From an uncultured Flavobacteriaceae bacterium (GTDB lineage Bacteria; Bacteroidota; Bacteroidia; Flavobacteriales; Flavobacteriaceae): a stretch of 64,000 nucleotides of DNA. Within the stretch, counting starts at the first letter, position 1. Every line of letters begins with the position of its first letter. The notes below the pieces were generated by a model that was given only the letters and a program-made list of their open reading frames with translations, searched no databases and had not been told where the DNA came from. The translations under genes and the position numbers were made by a program. This document shows positions 53,624 through 63,134 of the stretch, in pieces. The stretch is taken from NCBI GenBank assembly GCA_905181625.1, contig CAJIYJ010000005.1:1-64000 (forward strand). The letters are read 5' to 3'.

Positions 53624-54264
53624 ATAAAGTTTAATACTGTAAAAAAAACAAATTGAACTAAAAGCAAATGAAAAGAAAAAGTTGTGTCTTTTTTATTTGT
53701 AGAGTAATGAAATATTCCTTGAACAAATAATCCTATTATAAACCAGCCTATATAATTTTGAAGAGGTGCTTGTGTTGAATCAAATGCCCAAAAGCCCAGT
53801 TCAGGTGCAACAGGCTCCATTAATAAATCTAAAACAACCATTAGAATAGCTCCAAAAACAACTGCTATCTTTTTGTTCTTTCGAAAGATATAGTTCGTAA
53901 AAGATCCAGATATATAAGTTAGCATAATCCAGTTAACTCCAATCATAATTGGCACACCCAGAATCTTAAACCCTAAATTGTTTAAGTAAACATAATCTCC
54001 AAAAATAAGACCATACTGAACTCCTAGAATTTCAGAAATCATACCAATTAAAAAAATAGCTAAACCAGCTAAAAGATTTTTCCTCTCTAATTCTACTTGA
54101 TTAATAAATAAAAGTGCAAATGAAACAAAAAGATTTATTGGAGTAAAAGCAATAAACAACTCCCTGTTCCCATACAAAATCCCTAACAATCCACACAGAT
54201 GAAATAACCAAATTATGAAAATTGAAATAGCAGTATTAGTGTTTTGAGGAAATAAAATTTTCAT
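53614..54264 (-). CDS. cruF: Carotenoid biosynthesis membrane protein, CruF-like (1',2'-hydratase)
   Basis: 216 residues with about seven membrane segments (e.g. FIIWLFHLCGLLGILYG, FVSFALLFI, IMIGVNWIMLTYISG, FGAILMVVLDLLMEPVAPEL, FIIGLFVQGIFHY). The conserved LLMEPVAPELGFWAF and NYIGWF are typical of the CruF/DUF422 carotenoid hydratase family. CruF adds water to the psi-end group of gamma-carotene-type carotenoids. It overlaps the desaturase gene by 4 bases, and its stop codon lies inside tRNA-Arg. Specificity is inferred from the family and the neighbours. Confidence 0.85.
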   Translation of the reverse strand: MKILFPQNTNTAISIFIIWLFHLCGLLGILYGNRELFIAFTPINLFVSFALLFINQVELERKNLLAGLAIFLIGMISEILGVQYGLIFGDYVYLNNLGFKILGVPIMIGVNWIMLTYISGSFTNYIFRKNKKIAVVFGAILMVVLDLLMEPVAPELGFWAFDSTQAPLQNYIGWFIIGLFVQGIFHYSTNKKDTTFSFHLLLVQFVFFTVLNFIAL

Positions 54265-55727
54265 TTATTTTTTATAATATTAGAAACTATTTTTGCTGAC
54301 AATAAACAAAGTGGAATCCCTCCACCCGGATGAACACTCCCTCCACAAAAATATAGATTTAAAATTTCTTTTGAAAAATTTGGATGTCTTAAAAAAGCTG
54401 ACATCTTATTATTACTTGAAGAACCGTAAAGAGAGCCTAAGTAAGACTGCGTGTTTTGTTGCAGGTCTTTTGGAGTATAAACTTTTTCGAACTCAATAAA
54501 TTCTTCAATATTTACTTTAAGTATTCTGTTCAGTTTTTCAATTGTTCTTTTTCTAATGTTTTCTTTAATCAACTCCCAGTCCTGATCATTGTCATGTGGC
54601 GCATTAATCATCACAAACCAATTTTCAGATCCTTTAGGAGCATCTCCAATAACATCTTTTGAAGTTATATTAACATATACGGTTGGATCATCATAAATTT
54701 CTTTTTTTTCAAAAATTGAATTAAATTCTTCTTTATAATTCTTAGAAAAAAAGATGTTGTGCAATTCCAGTTTTTTAAACTCTTTTTTAATTCCCCAATA
54801 AAATATAAGAGCAGAACTTGATCTTTCCTGATTTAAAACAATTGAAGGTTCTGGGTGTTTTTTCAAAAGCCTTCTATAAGTAGGGACAACATCCATGTTT
54901 GATATCACACAATCAGAGAAATATTCTTTACTCCCAACTCCAACTCCAATCGCTTTGTTATTTGACACTAAAATTTCGGTAACAAAATTATTGAAATAAA
55001 ATTCAACTCCCTGCTTTTTAGCTAATTTGAATAAAGAATTAGTAATATCTACCATTCCGTTTTTGGCTACAAACGTTCCGTATTCCTGTTCAAGATGTTG
55101 AATTAAAGTCATCATCCCTGGTGTTTTGTATGGTGACGAACCATTGTATGTGGCAAATCTATTGAACAGTTGAACTAAATGAGGCTCTTTTAATTCGCTT
55201 AAATTAACATCGTTTAATGACTTATTAATTTGAAATATATTTAGATTTAATAATCCCAATAACACATCTTTTGAATAAAATGTTCTTAACTTATGTAAAG
55301 ATTTTTCTAAAAAAACACTCTTAGTTAAATCATATTTTTTTTTTGCTTTATTCAAATAATTCAATACATTTTTAGATTTCACTCCAAGTTTATCTTCAAC
55401 CTCTTTAGAAAACCTCAGCTTATCACTAAAAGCATTTAGAACAATTCCATCTTCCCAATAATAGTTACATGAAATATCTTTCTTCTTGTACAAAAAACGA
55501 TCTTTAGGATCTTCATTAAATAAATCAAATAACTCATCTATAAAATGAGGCATAGTAAGTAGTGACGGACCCGAATCAAATCTATATGGACCTAATTTAA
55601 AGCTGGTAAGTTTTCCTCCTGGATATTCATTGCTTTCGAAAACTTGAACATCATAACCTAAAGCTTTTAGTCTTAAGCTAGTCGCTATTCCAGCAATTCC
55701 AGATCCAATTATTATAGCTTTTTTCAA
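54261..55727 (-). CDS. crtD: Carotenoid desaturase of the CrtI/CrtD family
   Basis: 488 residues of FAD-dependent desaturase. The N-terminal dinucleotide loop AIIIGSGIAGIATSLRLKALGYDVQVFE starts at residue 4 (given here in family order: GxGxxG, then the Glu that binds ribose). LTSFKLGPYRFDSGPSLLT follows, and the C-terminal GGSVHPGGGIPLCLLSAKIV is the bacterial-type phytoene dehydrogenase signature. Phytoene desaturation (CrtI) and 3',4'-desaturation (CrtD) are hard to tell apart by eye. Its place between CruF-like and CrtA-like genes, as in myxol producers, favours CrtD. No phytoene synthase gene is in the window. Confidence 0.8.
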   Translation of the reverse strand: MKKAIIIGSGIAGIATSLRLKALGYDVQVFESNEYPGGKLTSFKLGPYRFDSGPSLLTMPHFIDELFDLFNEDPKDRFLYKKKDISCNYYWEDGIVLNAFSDKLRFSKEVEDKLGVKSKNVLNYLNKAKKKYDLTKSVFLEKSLHKLRTFYSKDVLLGLLNLNIFQINKSLNDVNLSELKEPHLVQLFNRFATYNGSSPYKTPGMMTLIQHLEQEYGTFVAKNGMVDITNSLFKLAKKQGVEFYFNNFVTEILVSNNKAIGVGVGSKEYFSDCVISNMDVVPTYRRLLKKHPEPSIVLNQERSSSALIFYWGIKKEFKKLELHNIFFSKNYKEEFNSIFEKKEIYDDPTVYVNITSKDVIGDAPKGSENWFVMINAPHDNDQDWELIKENIRKRTIEKLNRILKVNIEEFIEFEKVYTPKDLQQNTQSYLGSLYGSSSNNKMSAFLRHPNFSKEILNLYFCGGSVHPGGGIPLCLLSAKIVSNIIKNK

Positions 55728-55730
55728 CTT

Positions 55731-56399
55731 TTAAAAAATTTTGTAAGATGAATCAATTATCTCAAATCTAGCAAAAAGATCTTCTTTATACCATTTTCTT
55801 TTTCTAGTTTTCTTGATTATCTCAGCATGTGATCCACTATTATATGCGAAATTCTTTACGGATTCTAAATTATCCCATACACTAAAAGTAGCTTGTTGAA
55901 TAAAGGGCCATTCCCCAATTCCTTTAAACCATTCTACACCCTTTGCATTTTTTATAGCATTCGATGCATTAGGAACGGATTTCCAGAACTCAAACATTCT
56001 GTTTACATTAATTGTAGCTCTAGTGATAATCCCTATTTTAGACTCTTTGTTAAGTCTTCCCAAATCAGCTTTGAATGGATTAATACCATCCCATTTTCCA
56101 TGACTTTTAATTGGATGTAAATAAAAATCTTCTCTTGAATATGCCATTTTAGAGATAGATATCGCATGTTGACTTTCGTTAACAAAGTTTAAGGCAGAAC
56201 TTTTATTTTCCCAAACACATAAAATTGAATAAGTAGAAAAGTCTGGAAACAAACTAAATCCATTTCCGGAACCAGTTCCAAGTAATTTGAAAAATTTAAG
56301 ATTAGGGGTTTTTGTCATTTTTTTAAATGCATAATGCATCTGAGTAAATGCCCAAAACTTATTCTTATTATATTTAAAAAAAGAAATTGTTGCTATCAT
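55731..56399 (-). CDS. CrtA-like carotenoid oxygenase (spheroidene monooxygenase family)
   Basis: 222 residues. SFFKYNKNKFWAFTQMHYA, KLLGTGSGNGFSLFPDFSTY and ILCVWEN at the N-terminal half, and GIGEWPFIQQATFSVWDNL with FAYNSGSHAEIIKKTRKRKW near the C-terminus, match the CrtA family. In a Flavobacteriaceae strain (P99-3) a CrtA-related enzyme was described as a carotenoid 2-hydroxylase in myxol synthesis, and that role would fit here. It is 3 bases from the desaturase gene, so one operon. Confidence 0.85.
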   Translation of the reverse strand: MIATISFFKYNKNKFWAFTQMHYAFKKMTKTPNLKFFKLLGTGSGNGFSLFPDFSTYSILCVWENKSSALNFVNESQHAISISKMAYSREDFYLHPIKSHGKWDGINPFKADLGRLNKESKIGIITRATINVNRMFEFWKSVPNASNAIKNAKGVEWFKGIGEWPFIQQATFSVWDNLESVKNFAYNSGSHAEIIKKTRKRKWYKEDLFARFEIIDSSYKIF

Positions 56400-56405
56400 T
56401 AATTT

Positions 56406-57386
56406 TTAATTATATGCTGCTTCTAGTAATGAAATGATTTTAATTTTTGTTTTTTTATCAGAGAAAGAAGCTTTCATAGCATTAATATTACATTTAAGAA
56501 AGTCTTTTTTTGACCAATTAAAAGAATTTGTAACCTTTTCATATTCTTTATTTAATGAAGTGTTTGAAATCGTTCTTCCATCTGAACTAATACTAATCGA
56601 AAGACCTTTTTTTAACAACTTATCAATAGGGTGGTCTTTAAAATTATTATAAACTTTTGTTACTATATTACTTGTTGGGCATAATTCTAAATGAATGTTT
56701 TCTCTTTTTAGTTTATTTAACAAGGTTTCATTTTCTATACTCCTAACACCATGTCCAATTCTAGATGGTTTAATCAGTTTTAAAGTGTCTGAAACACTCT
56801 TATAACCTAAAGCTTCACCAGCATGAGCTGTACAGAATATTTTATTTTGAGCAGCAAACTTAAAAGCATCTATATGATTATCTAAAGGATATCCAGCTTC
56901 GTCAGCTGCAATATCAAAGCCAACTATATTTTTGTTTCTATTTTTGTCAACTAATTGTACAGTCTCCATACTTTGAGATTTACTATAATGTCTCAACGTA
57001 CATAATATTAAGCCAGCTTGAATTCCAGTACTCTTACTTTGCTTAAATGTTATTTTACTGATTATATTTACTACTTCATCTGCAGATAATCCTTTGTTAG
57101 TATGAAGCAATGGAGCGAAACGAATTTCAACATAAAGCACATTGTCACTCCTTAGTTGATTGAACAAATCAATAGTGACTAATTCTAACTCTTCTTTAGT
57201 TTGCATTAAGTCAACAGCATTATCAGCACACTTAATATAATCTTTTAAACAACTACAGCTTGACCCAATAAATTTTTTACAAAAAACATCTTTAGTAATT
57301 TTAGGTCTTAATTTTTTTGCAACTTCAAAGCTTAAACAGCAATCTAAATGAACATGTAATTCGACCTTAGGGTAAATAATACTCAT
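56406..57386 (-). CDS. add: Adenosine deaminase family protein
   Basis: 326 residues of metal-dependent TIM-barrel deaminase. The metal motif is VELHVHLDCCLSFE (His-x-His near residue 10), AEIR-like YVEIRFAPLLHT lies near residue 104, CTAHAGEALG near residue 188 holds the His-Ala-Gly-Glu site, RIGHGVRS near 209 and SSDGRTISNTSL near 267 (the catalytic Asp region is Asp-Gly rather than the common Asp-Asp). The same variant is seen in other bacterial Add proteins. It converts adenosine to inosine. It lies between carotenoid and phosphatase genes with gaps of 0 and 6 bases, so it is cotranscribed. Confidence 0.9.
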   Translation of the reverse strand: MSIIYPKVELHVHLDCCLSFEVAKKLRPKITKDVFCKKFIGSSCSCLKDYIKCADNAVDLMQTKEELELVTIDLFNQLRSDNVLYVEIRFAPLLHTNKGLSADEVVNIISKITFKQSKSTGIQAGLILCTLRHYSKSQSMETVQLVDKNRNKNIVGFDIAADEAGYPLDNHIDAFKFAAQNKIFCTAHAGEALGYKSVSDTLKLIKPSRIGHGVRSIENETLLNKLKRENIHLELCPTSNIVTKVYNNFKDHPIDKLLKKGLSISISSDGRTISNTSLNKEYEKVTNSFNWSKKDFLKCNINAMKASFSDKKTKIKIISLLEAAYN

Positions 57387-57893
57387 TTAATTTACATAAT
57401 ACAAAGCATGGGATGTAGTGTTTCCATCGCATTTATTAATAAAGTAAAGATCAGAATTATTATTATCCTCTATATTCTTATAAATATCTTTTTCTAATAT
57501 TTTATTTGAAAAATCAGGAATCGTGTTACTATGCCCAACTACTAAAACTATTTTACCTTTATTAAGTTCCATGAAATCATTATAATTAATTGATGATGGA
57601 TTATAAATTATAAGTTTTTGAGTTCCAAATAGCATAGGCTTAGCAGTCTCTTTTGTTCTGAAATAATCAGTAGAATAAACAGCATCAAATTTTATGTTTT
57701 TAAAAAAACTATTCCATTTTTCTGCTCTAATTAAACCTTTAGAATTTAAATGAGGATTTTTATCGTTAATATTCTTTCTTTCTTTTTCTGCATGTCTAAT
57801 TAAATAAATAGAAGTGCAATTTAAGTCATTTACAACCTGAGAATAAGAGAGTGAAACAAAGAATAATAGAAAAATTAATATTGGTTTATTCAT
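57387..57893 (-). CDS. Exported histidine phosphatase family protein (SixA/PGAM-like)
   Basis: 168 residues. A signal peptide (KPILIFLLFFVSLSYSQ) makes it periplasmic or surface-exposed. The catalytic LIRHAEKER (Arg-His-Ala-Glu) is near residue 32, DAVYSTDYFRTKETA near 70 and VLVVGHSNTIPDF near 115 (second catalytic His). Members remove phosphate from many small molecules or phospho-His. The substrate is unknown. The start overlaps the mechanosensitive channel gene by 8 bases. Confidence 0.87.
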   Translation of the reverse strand: MNKPILIFLLFFVSLSYSQVVNDLNCTSIYLIRHAEKERKNINDKNPHLNSKGLIRAEKWNSFFKNIKFDAVYSTDYFRTKETAKPMLFGTQKLIIYNPSSINYNDFMELNKGKIVLVVGHSNTIPDFSNKILEKDIYKNIEDNNNSDLYFINKCDGNTTSHALYYVN

Positions 57894-59133
57894 TTACTTT
57901 ATTATTTAGTGATGAAGGAAGTTCAAATAATTCTAAATGAAATGTTTTTAAAGATGCTAATAAATGATCAAATATATCAGACATTATATCCTCATATTTT
58001 TTCCAATCCTGGTCTTTACTAAAAGCATAAATTTCCAAAGGAACACCTTGAGATGTAGGGGTTAATTGTCTACACATTAAAGTCATTTCACTATTAATTG
58101 AAGGATTCTTGTCTAAAAACTCTTCAATATAAACCCTATAAAGACCCAAGTTAGTTAAGCTTCTGCCATTAACTAAAGAAGAGTCGTCAATTTTTAAGTT
58201 AAAATTATACTCTGAAATTTCTTTTTCTTTTCTAATAATATAACCCTCAATTAATTTAATTTTTTTTAATTCATTAAGATCATTTTTACTTAAAAATTTA
58301 ATTGAAGAACCTTTAATTAGCAAAGCTCTTTTAATTCTCCTCACATTAGAATCACTCATTCCTCTCCAATTTTTGAAGGAATCTGAAATTAACTTATAGG
58401 TTGGGATTGTAGTAATAGTCTTGTCAAAATTTTGAATCTTAACAGAATTTAAATTTATTTCAATAACGTCTCCATCAGCTCCATATTTTTCCATAGTAAT
58501 CCAATCACCAATCCTTATCAAATCATTGGCGCTTAATTGAATGCTCGCTACAAATCCCAGAATAGTATCTTTAAAAATCAACAATATAACTGCTGATAAA
58601 GCTCCCATAGCAGTTAAAAAGGTGCTTATCTCTTTTCCAGTAATTAATGAAAAAATAATCAAAATTCCCAGAAACCAAACAACTATTAAACATACCTGTA
58701 CAAAACTTTCAATAGGTTTATCCTTTAAGGATTCGATTGTTTTTAAGTAATCCTTACCTGACCTTAAAAAACTTCTTATTATCCAAATAATTAATAGAAT
58801 AAAATATATCTCAATAAAAATAGTTGTGTAATTAATAAGTGATTCAAACCCCATTAACCAAAAAGGAATGACCCAATAAATAAATAAGACTGGAATTAGT
58901 TTAGAAATATAAATTTGTGCTCGATTAGAAATCAAATAATCATCAAAATTATTTGTGGTTTTTGAAGAAAGTTTGACAAAAAAGTTAGAAATAATTTTTT
59001 TTGACAAAAAATTTAAAAGAATGGATGTTAGCAATACTACTAAACTCAAAACTATTAGATTAATCATCTCCGCATAAAATTCTGGAAATTTCAAAGTCAT
59101 TAAAAAGTCATAAAAAAATCTATTTTCTTCCAT
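57886..59133 (-). CDS. ybdG: MscS-family mechanosensitive channel, YbdG-like
   Basis: 415 residues, the same length as E. coli YbdG. About five membrane segments fill residues 20-195. The pore helix LTAMGALSAVILLIFKDTIL (about 178-197) leads into the MscS beta domain: DLIRIGDWITMEKYGADGDV, LNSVKIQNFDKTITTIPTYK and SDSFKNWRGM, a YbdG hallmark. A larger C-terminal domain follows. It protects against osmotic downshift. It is the first gene of the minus-strand run leading into the carotenoid genes. Confidence 0.9.
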   Translation of the reverse strand: MEENRFFYDFLMTLKFPEFYAEMINLIVLSLVVLLTSILLNFLSKKIISNFFVKLSSKTTNNFDDYLISNRAQIYISKLIPVLFIYWVIPFWLMGFESLINYTTIFIEIYFILLIIWIIRSFLRSGKDYLKTIESLKDKPIESFVQVCLIVVWFLGILIIFSLITGKEISTFLTAMGALSAVILLIFKDTILGFVASIQLSANDLIRIGDWITMEKYGADGDVIEINLNSVKIQNFDKTITTIPTYKLISDSFKNWRGMSDSNVRRIKRALLIKGSSIKFLSKNDLNELKKIKLIEGYIIRKEKEISEYNFNLKIDDSSLVNGRSLTNLGLYRVYIEEFLDKNPSINSEMTLMCRQLTPTSQGVPLEIYAFSKDQDWKKYEDIMSDIFDHLLASLKTFHLELFELPSSLNNKVNE

Positions 59134-59172
59134 TATTGTATAGGTTTATTATTATTTAAATCGAGAATTTAA

Positions 59173-60195
59173 TTAGAATAATTCATCTTGAGAGCTAGAT
59201 TTTTTCTTGCCTAAATGATCATAAGCTAGCTTCGTAACTTCTCTTCCTCTTGGAGTTCTGACTATAAAGCCTTGTTGAATTAAAAAAGGCTCATATACTT
59301 CTTCTAAAGTTTCTGAACTTTCAGAAACAGCAGTAGATAGGGTGCTAATTCCAACAGGTCCTCCTTTAAATTTGTCAATTAAAGTGGTTAATATTTTATT
59401 ATCCATCTCGTCTAATCCATGCTTATCTACATTAAGAGATTTTAAAGCATATCTAGTTATTTCTAAATCAATATTACCATTCCCTTTTATTTGAGCAAAA
59501 TCCCTTACTCTTCTTAATAAAGAATTTGAAATTCTTGGAGTTCCTCTACTTCTTCCGGCAATCTCAATTGCTGCTTGTGCATTAATTTCAATATCTAATA
59601 TTTCTGAACTTCTTTCTACTATTGAAGAAAGAAGTTCTGTTTTATAATACTCTAACCTACTGTTGATGCCAAATCTTGCTCTCATTGGGGCTGTTAACAA
59701 ACCTGAACGAGTTGTTGCTCCAATCAAAGTAAAAGGATTTAAATTAATTTGAACTGTTCTCGCATTAGGTCCAGATTCTATCATTATATCAATTTTATAA
59801 TCTTCCATTGCAGAATAAAGGTATTCTTCAACAATAGGGCTAAGTCTATGTATTTCATCAATAAAAAGAACATCTCTAGGCTCTAGATTCGTTAATAGTC
59901 CTGCAAGATCACCTGGCTTATCTAGGACAGGTCCTGATGTTACTTTTAAATTAACACCAAGTTCATTTGCTAGAATATGTGCTAAGGTAGTTTTTCCAAG
60001 TCCTGGAGGACCATGAAAAAGTGTGTGATCTAAAGCATCAGATCTTTGATTACATGCTTCGACAAATATTTTTAAATTATCTAAAATCTGATTCTGACCT
60101 GCAAAATCGTCAAAAGAAAGAGGTCTTAAAGCTTTGTCAACTTCTAATTCTTCGCCTGAATAGTTGGAGTCGCTAGGGTCTAGATTTTCATTCAT
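59173..60195 (-). CDS. ruvB: Holliday junction DNA helicase RuvB
   Basis: 340 residues from ATG 60195. It is the AAA+ motor of RuvAB branch migration. Motifs are [12 protein letters not shown], Walker [17 protein letters not shown] near residue 60, Walker [11 protein letters not shown] near 106, the sensor/arginine-finger region [19 protein letters not shown] near 155, and C-terminal winged-helix [20 protein letters not shown]. An earlier ATG (60213) is rejected because an exact -7 box lies between it and 60195. No ruvA is adjacent. Confidence 0.97.
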   Translation of the reverse strand: MNENLDPSDSNYSGEELEVDKALRPLSFDDFAGQNQILDNLKIFVEACNQRSDALDHTLFHGPPGLGKTTLAHILANELGVNLKVTSGPVLDKPGDLAGLLTNLEPRDVLFIDEIHRLSPIVEEYLYSAMEDYKIDIMIESGPNARTVQINLNPFTLIGATTRSGLLTAPMRARFGINSRLEYYKTELLSSIVERSSEILDIEINAQAAIEIAGRSRGTPRISNSLLRRVRDFAQIKGNGNIDLEITRYALKSLNVDKHGLDEMDNKILTTLIDKFKGGPVGISTLSTAVSESSETLEEVYEPFLIQQGFIVRTPRGREVTKLAYDHLGKKKSSSQDELF

Positions 60196-60200
60196 TAAAT

Positions 60201-60208
60201 CAAAGGTA
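60201..60208 (-). promoter_or_regulatory. -7 box TACCTTTG of ruvB
   Basis: An exact TAnnTTTG match on the minus strand, 5 nt before ATG 60195, pointing to a leaderless ruvB transcript. Confidence 0.45.
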
Positions 60209-60242
60209 AGCAAAAAGACAAACCCTTATTTAATAGATAATT

Positions 60243-62042
60243 TTAATGTTCTGTTTCTACTTCGTTTACGCCAAGTGGAGTAGTTTGGGGAACAAAATCT
60301 TCTTCATGACCTGGCTTACTATAATCATAAGGCCACCTGTAAACGTGTGGAATTTCTCCATGCCAATTTCCGTGCATGTGATCAACAGGTGATGTCCATT
60401 CTAGAGTAGTGGATTTCCATGGGTTCATTTCTGCTTTTTTTCCAAAAAACATACTTGATATGAAGTTATATAAAAACACCAATTGAGCTGCTCCAGCTAA
60501 TAGTGCAAAAACTGTAATAACTACATTAATATTTGCTAAATCATCAAAATATGGAAAAGCAGTATTAGTATAATACCTTCTAGGTAGTCCAGCCATTCCT
60601 ATAAAATGCATAGGAAAAAATACTCCGTAAGCTGCAATTGCAGTTACCCAAAAGTGAATATATCCTAAATTTTTATTCATCATTTTTCCAAATAATTTGG
60701 GGAACCAATGATAAACTCCAGCGAATAAACCATATAAAGCAGAGATACCCATTACCAAGTGAAAGTGGGCAACTACGAAGTAAGTATCGTGAATATTAAT
60801 ATCTAAAGTACTATCTCCTAAAATGATTCCCGTCAAACCTCCAGTGATAAAAGTTGAAACTAGACCAATTGAAAAAAGCATAGCAGTATTAAATTGTAGA
60901 TTGCCTTTCCAAAGAGTTGTTATATAATTAAAAGATTTGACAGCAGAGGGTATCGCTATTAAAAGGGTTGTAAATGTAAAGACTGAACCTAAAAAGGGAT
61001 TCATGCCTGAAATAAACATGTGATGACCCCAAACAACTGTAGATAAAAATGCAATAGCCAAAATCGAAGCCACCATTGCTCTATATCCAAAAATTGGCTT
61101 TCTTGAGTTAGTAGCGATAATCTCAGATGTTATTCCAAGTGCAGGTAAAAGAACTATATAAACTTCTGGATGACCTAAAAACCAAAATAAATGTTCAAAT
61201 AAAACTGGCGAACCACCTTGATAATGCAAAACTTCACCTTGAACAAAAATATCAGATAAAAAGAAAGAAGTTCCAAAACTTCTATCCATGATTAGTAATA
61301 AAGCAGCAGACAATAAAACAGGAAATGAGATAACTCCAATTATAGCTGTTACAAAAAATGCCCATATAGTCAAAGGAAGTCTAAACATTGACATTCCTTT
61401 TGTTCTTAAATTAATAACCGTAACTATATAGTTTAATGACCCTAATAAAGAAGAGGCAACAAAAATAGCCATAGAGATTAGCCAAAGTGTCATTCCCATT
61501 CCAGATCCAGGTTGAGCTTGAGGGAGTGCACTTAAAGGCGGATAAATTGTCCAACCAGCTGCTGCAGGTCCTGCTTCAACAAAAAGTGAGGCTAACATTA
61601 TCATGCTAGAAAGAAAAAACAACCAGAAAGAAATCATGTTTAAAAGGCCCGAAGCCATATCCCTAGCTCCAATTTGAAGTGGGATTAGTAAATTACTAAA
61701 TGTTCCACTAAGACCTGCGGTCAAAACAAAAAACACCATAATAGTACCGTGAATAGTAACAAGTGCTAAATAAATATTGGGATCCATAACCCCCTCTGGA
61801 GCCCAGTCTCCTAAGAAAATATCAAACACAGCAAAAGATTCTTCTGGCCAAGCTAATTGCAACCTAAATAGCAAAGACATTGCAACGCCAATAAATCCCA
61901 TAAACAATACTCCAAGAATCAGATATTGTTTAGCGATCATTTTATGATCTTGACTGAAAATATATTTAGTTATAAAAGTTTCTTTATGATGATCATGATG
62001 ATCATCATGATCAGAATTAGAAATATTTGTAGCTGCTGACAT
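60243..62042 (-). CDS. coxA: Cytochrome c oxidase subunit I
   Basis: 599 residues, the heme-copper subunit of an aa3-type oxidase with about 12 or more membrane helices. VTIHGTIMVFFVLT carries the low-spin heme His, FWFLGHPEVYIVLLPALGI carries the CuB His and cross-linked Tyr, WGHHMFISGM carries the next CuB His pair, and HDTYFVVAHFHLVMG carries the heme a3 and heme a His. The N-terminus has a His/Asp-rich stretch (HDDHHDHH, residues about 11-18), a possible metal-binding curiosity. It is cotranscribed with coxB (6-base gap). Confidence 0.97.
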   Translation of the reverse strand: MSAATNISNSDHDDHHDHHKETFITKYIFSQDHKMIAKQYLILGVLFMGFIGVAMSLLFRLQLAWPEESFAVFDIFLGDWAPEGVMDPNIYLALVTIHGTIMVFFVLTAGLSGTFSNLLIPLQIGARDMASGLLNMISFWLFFLSSMIMLASLFVEAGPAAAGWTIYPPLSALPQAQPGSGMGMTLWLISMAIFVASSLLGSLNYIVTVINLRTKGMSMFRLPLTIWAFFVTAIIGVISFPVLLSAALLLIMDRSFGTSFFLSDIFVQGEVLHYQGGSPVLFEHLFWFLGHPEVYIVLLPALGITSEIIATNSRKPIFGYRAMVASILAIAFLSTVVWGHHMFISGMNPFLGSVFTFTTLLIAIPSAVKSFNYITTLWKGNLQFNTAMLFSIGLVSTFITGGLTGIILGDSTLDINIHDTYFVVAHFHLVMGISALYGLFAGVYHWFPKLFGKMMNKNLGYIHFWVTAIAAYGVFFPMHFIGMAGLPRRYYTNTAFPYFDDLANINVVITVFALLAGAAQLVFLYNFISSMFFGKKAEMNPWKSTTLEWTSPVDHMHGNWHGEIPHVYRWPYDYSKPGHEEDFVPQTTPLGVNEVETEH

Positions 62043-62048
62043 ATTATT

Positions 62049-63125
62049 TTATTGAATTATTTCAGAAAATGTTTGTTGTTGAGCTTTCCATTTAATGTAA
62101 TCTTTTTCAGATTCTACTACTATTTTCATTTGCATATTGTAGTGAGAAGTTCCACAAATTTTTGCACATAATAATAAATAGTCAAATTGATAAGAATCTA
62201 GCCCCTCTTCTCCATTAGAAATTAGGTCTTGACTTCTATCATATCTAATTTTATTGATTCTAGTAACTTTTGCTACTACATCAGAATTTTGTCTCATTTC
62301 TTCTGTGGTAATTGTTGGTGTAAAAGAGAACTCTGTAATCATTCCTGGTACACAATTCATTTGAGCTCTAAAATGAGGCATATACGCTGAATGAAGTACA
62401 TCTTGAGATCTCATTTTAAAAATAACCTTACGATTAACTGGCAAATGAAACTCTTGAGTAACTACAAAATCATCCATCCCGTTAGGGTCTGATGAGTCAA
62501 TTCCAACAGAATTTTTACCATCAAAGTCATTTAAAAACCTAACATTAGCATCTCCTAAAACGTTATCCTCTCCCCCATATCTTGCTTTCCAATTCCATTG
62601 TTGTGCATACAGCTCAATTACTAAATCATCTTCGTTATCTTCATTGAAATTCATTATTTGTCCCCAAGTGACCATTCCATAAATAATCAAAACAAAAAAT
62701 ATAATAGCCGGAATAACTGTCCAAACTAATTCTAATTTATTGTTATGAGTAAAAAAATAAGCTTTTCTGTTATTTATACCTCTATACTTAAAAGCAAAAT
62801 AATGCAACACAGCCTGAGTTAAAGTTTGTGCAAATAAAATTATTGCAAAGGAAACCCAAAGTAAAGTATCATATTTTTCTCCATGTTCAGATGCTGATTC
62901 AGGCAGTAGGACTTTGGTATAAGCCCAAAAACAATATATCGTAACAATATATATAAAAACCAAAAAGCCAAACATTAACTTACCGTTAAGATCATTATCT
63001 TTCTCAGTTGCTATCTGTGAATCGTCTTTTTTTAATCCTATTTGAGATAATTCAAATATTTTTGTGATCTGCCAGATAGCTATCCCAGTTAAAATTAAAA
63101 TTGTTATTGTTAGTAATACTGTCAT
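62049..63125 (-). CDS. coxB: Cytochrome c oxidase subunit II
   Basis: 358 residues. One short N-terminal membrane segment precedes two further membrane helices (about 50-140), then the periplasmic CuA cupredoxin domain. The domain shows AQQWNWKARYGGEDN near residue 170, DVLHSAYMPHFRAQMNCVPG near 248, and the CuA ligand motif CAKICGTSHYNM near 322. It accepts electrons from cytochrome c or directly from alternative complex III. It is 9 bases downstream of actF, consistent with the ACIII-oxidase operon of Bacteroidota. Confidence 0.96.
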   Translation of the reverse strand: MTVLLTITILILTGIAIWQITKIFELSQIGLKKDDSQIATEKDNDLNGKLMFGFLVFIYIVTIYCFWAYTKVLLPESASEHGEKYDTLLWVSFAIILFAQTLTQAVLHYFAFKYRGINNRKAYFFTHNNKLELVWTVIPAIIFFVLIIYGMVTWGQIMNFNEDNEDDLVIELYAQQWNWKARYGGEDNVLGDANVRFLNDFDGKNSVGIDSSDPNGMDDFVVTQEFHLPVNRKVIFKMRSQDVLHSAYMPHFRAQMNCVPGMITEFSFTPTITTEEMRQNSDVVAKVTRINKIRYDRSQDLISNGEEGLDSYQFDYLLLCAKICGTSHYNMQMKIVVESEKDYIKWKAQQQTFSEIIQ

Positions 63126-63134
63126 TTAAAAAAA

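Noticed and set aside
59137-59145. Another TGTATAGGT copy upstream of the ybdG-like gene
   Set aside because: It has no partner half-site and no PUL context, so it is likely chance. A further copy at 45084-45092 is inside the regulator coding sequence.
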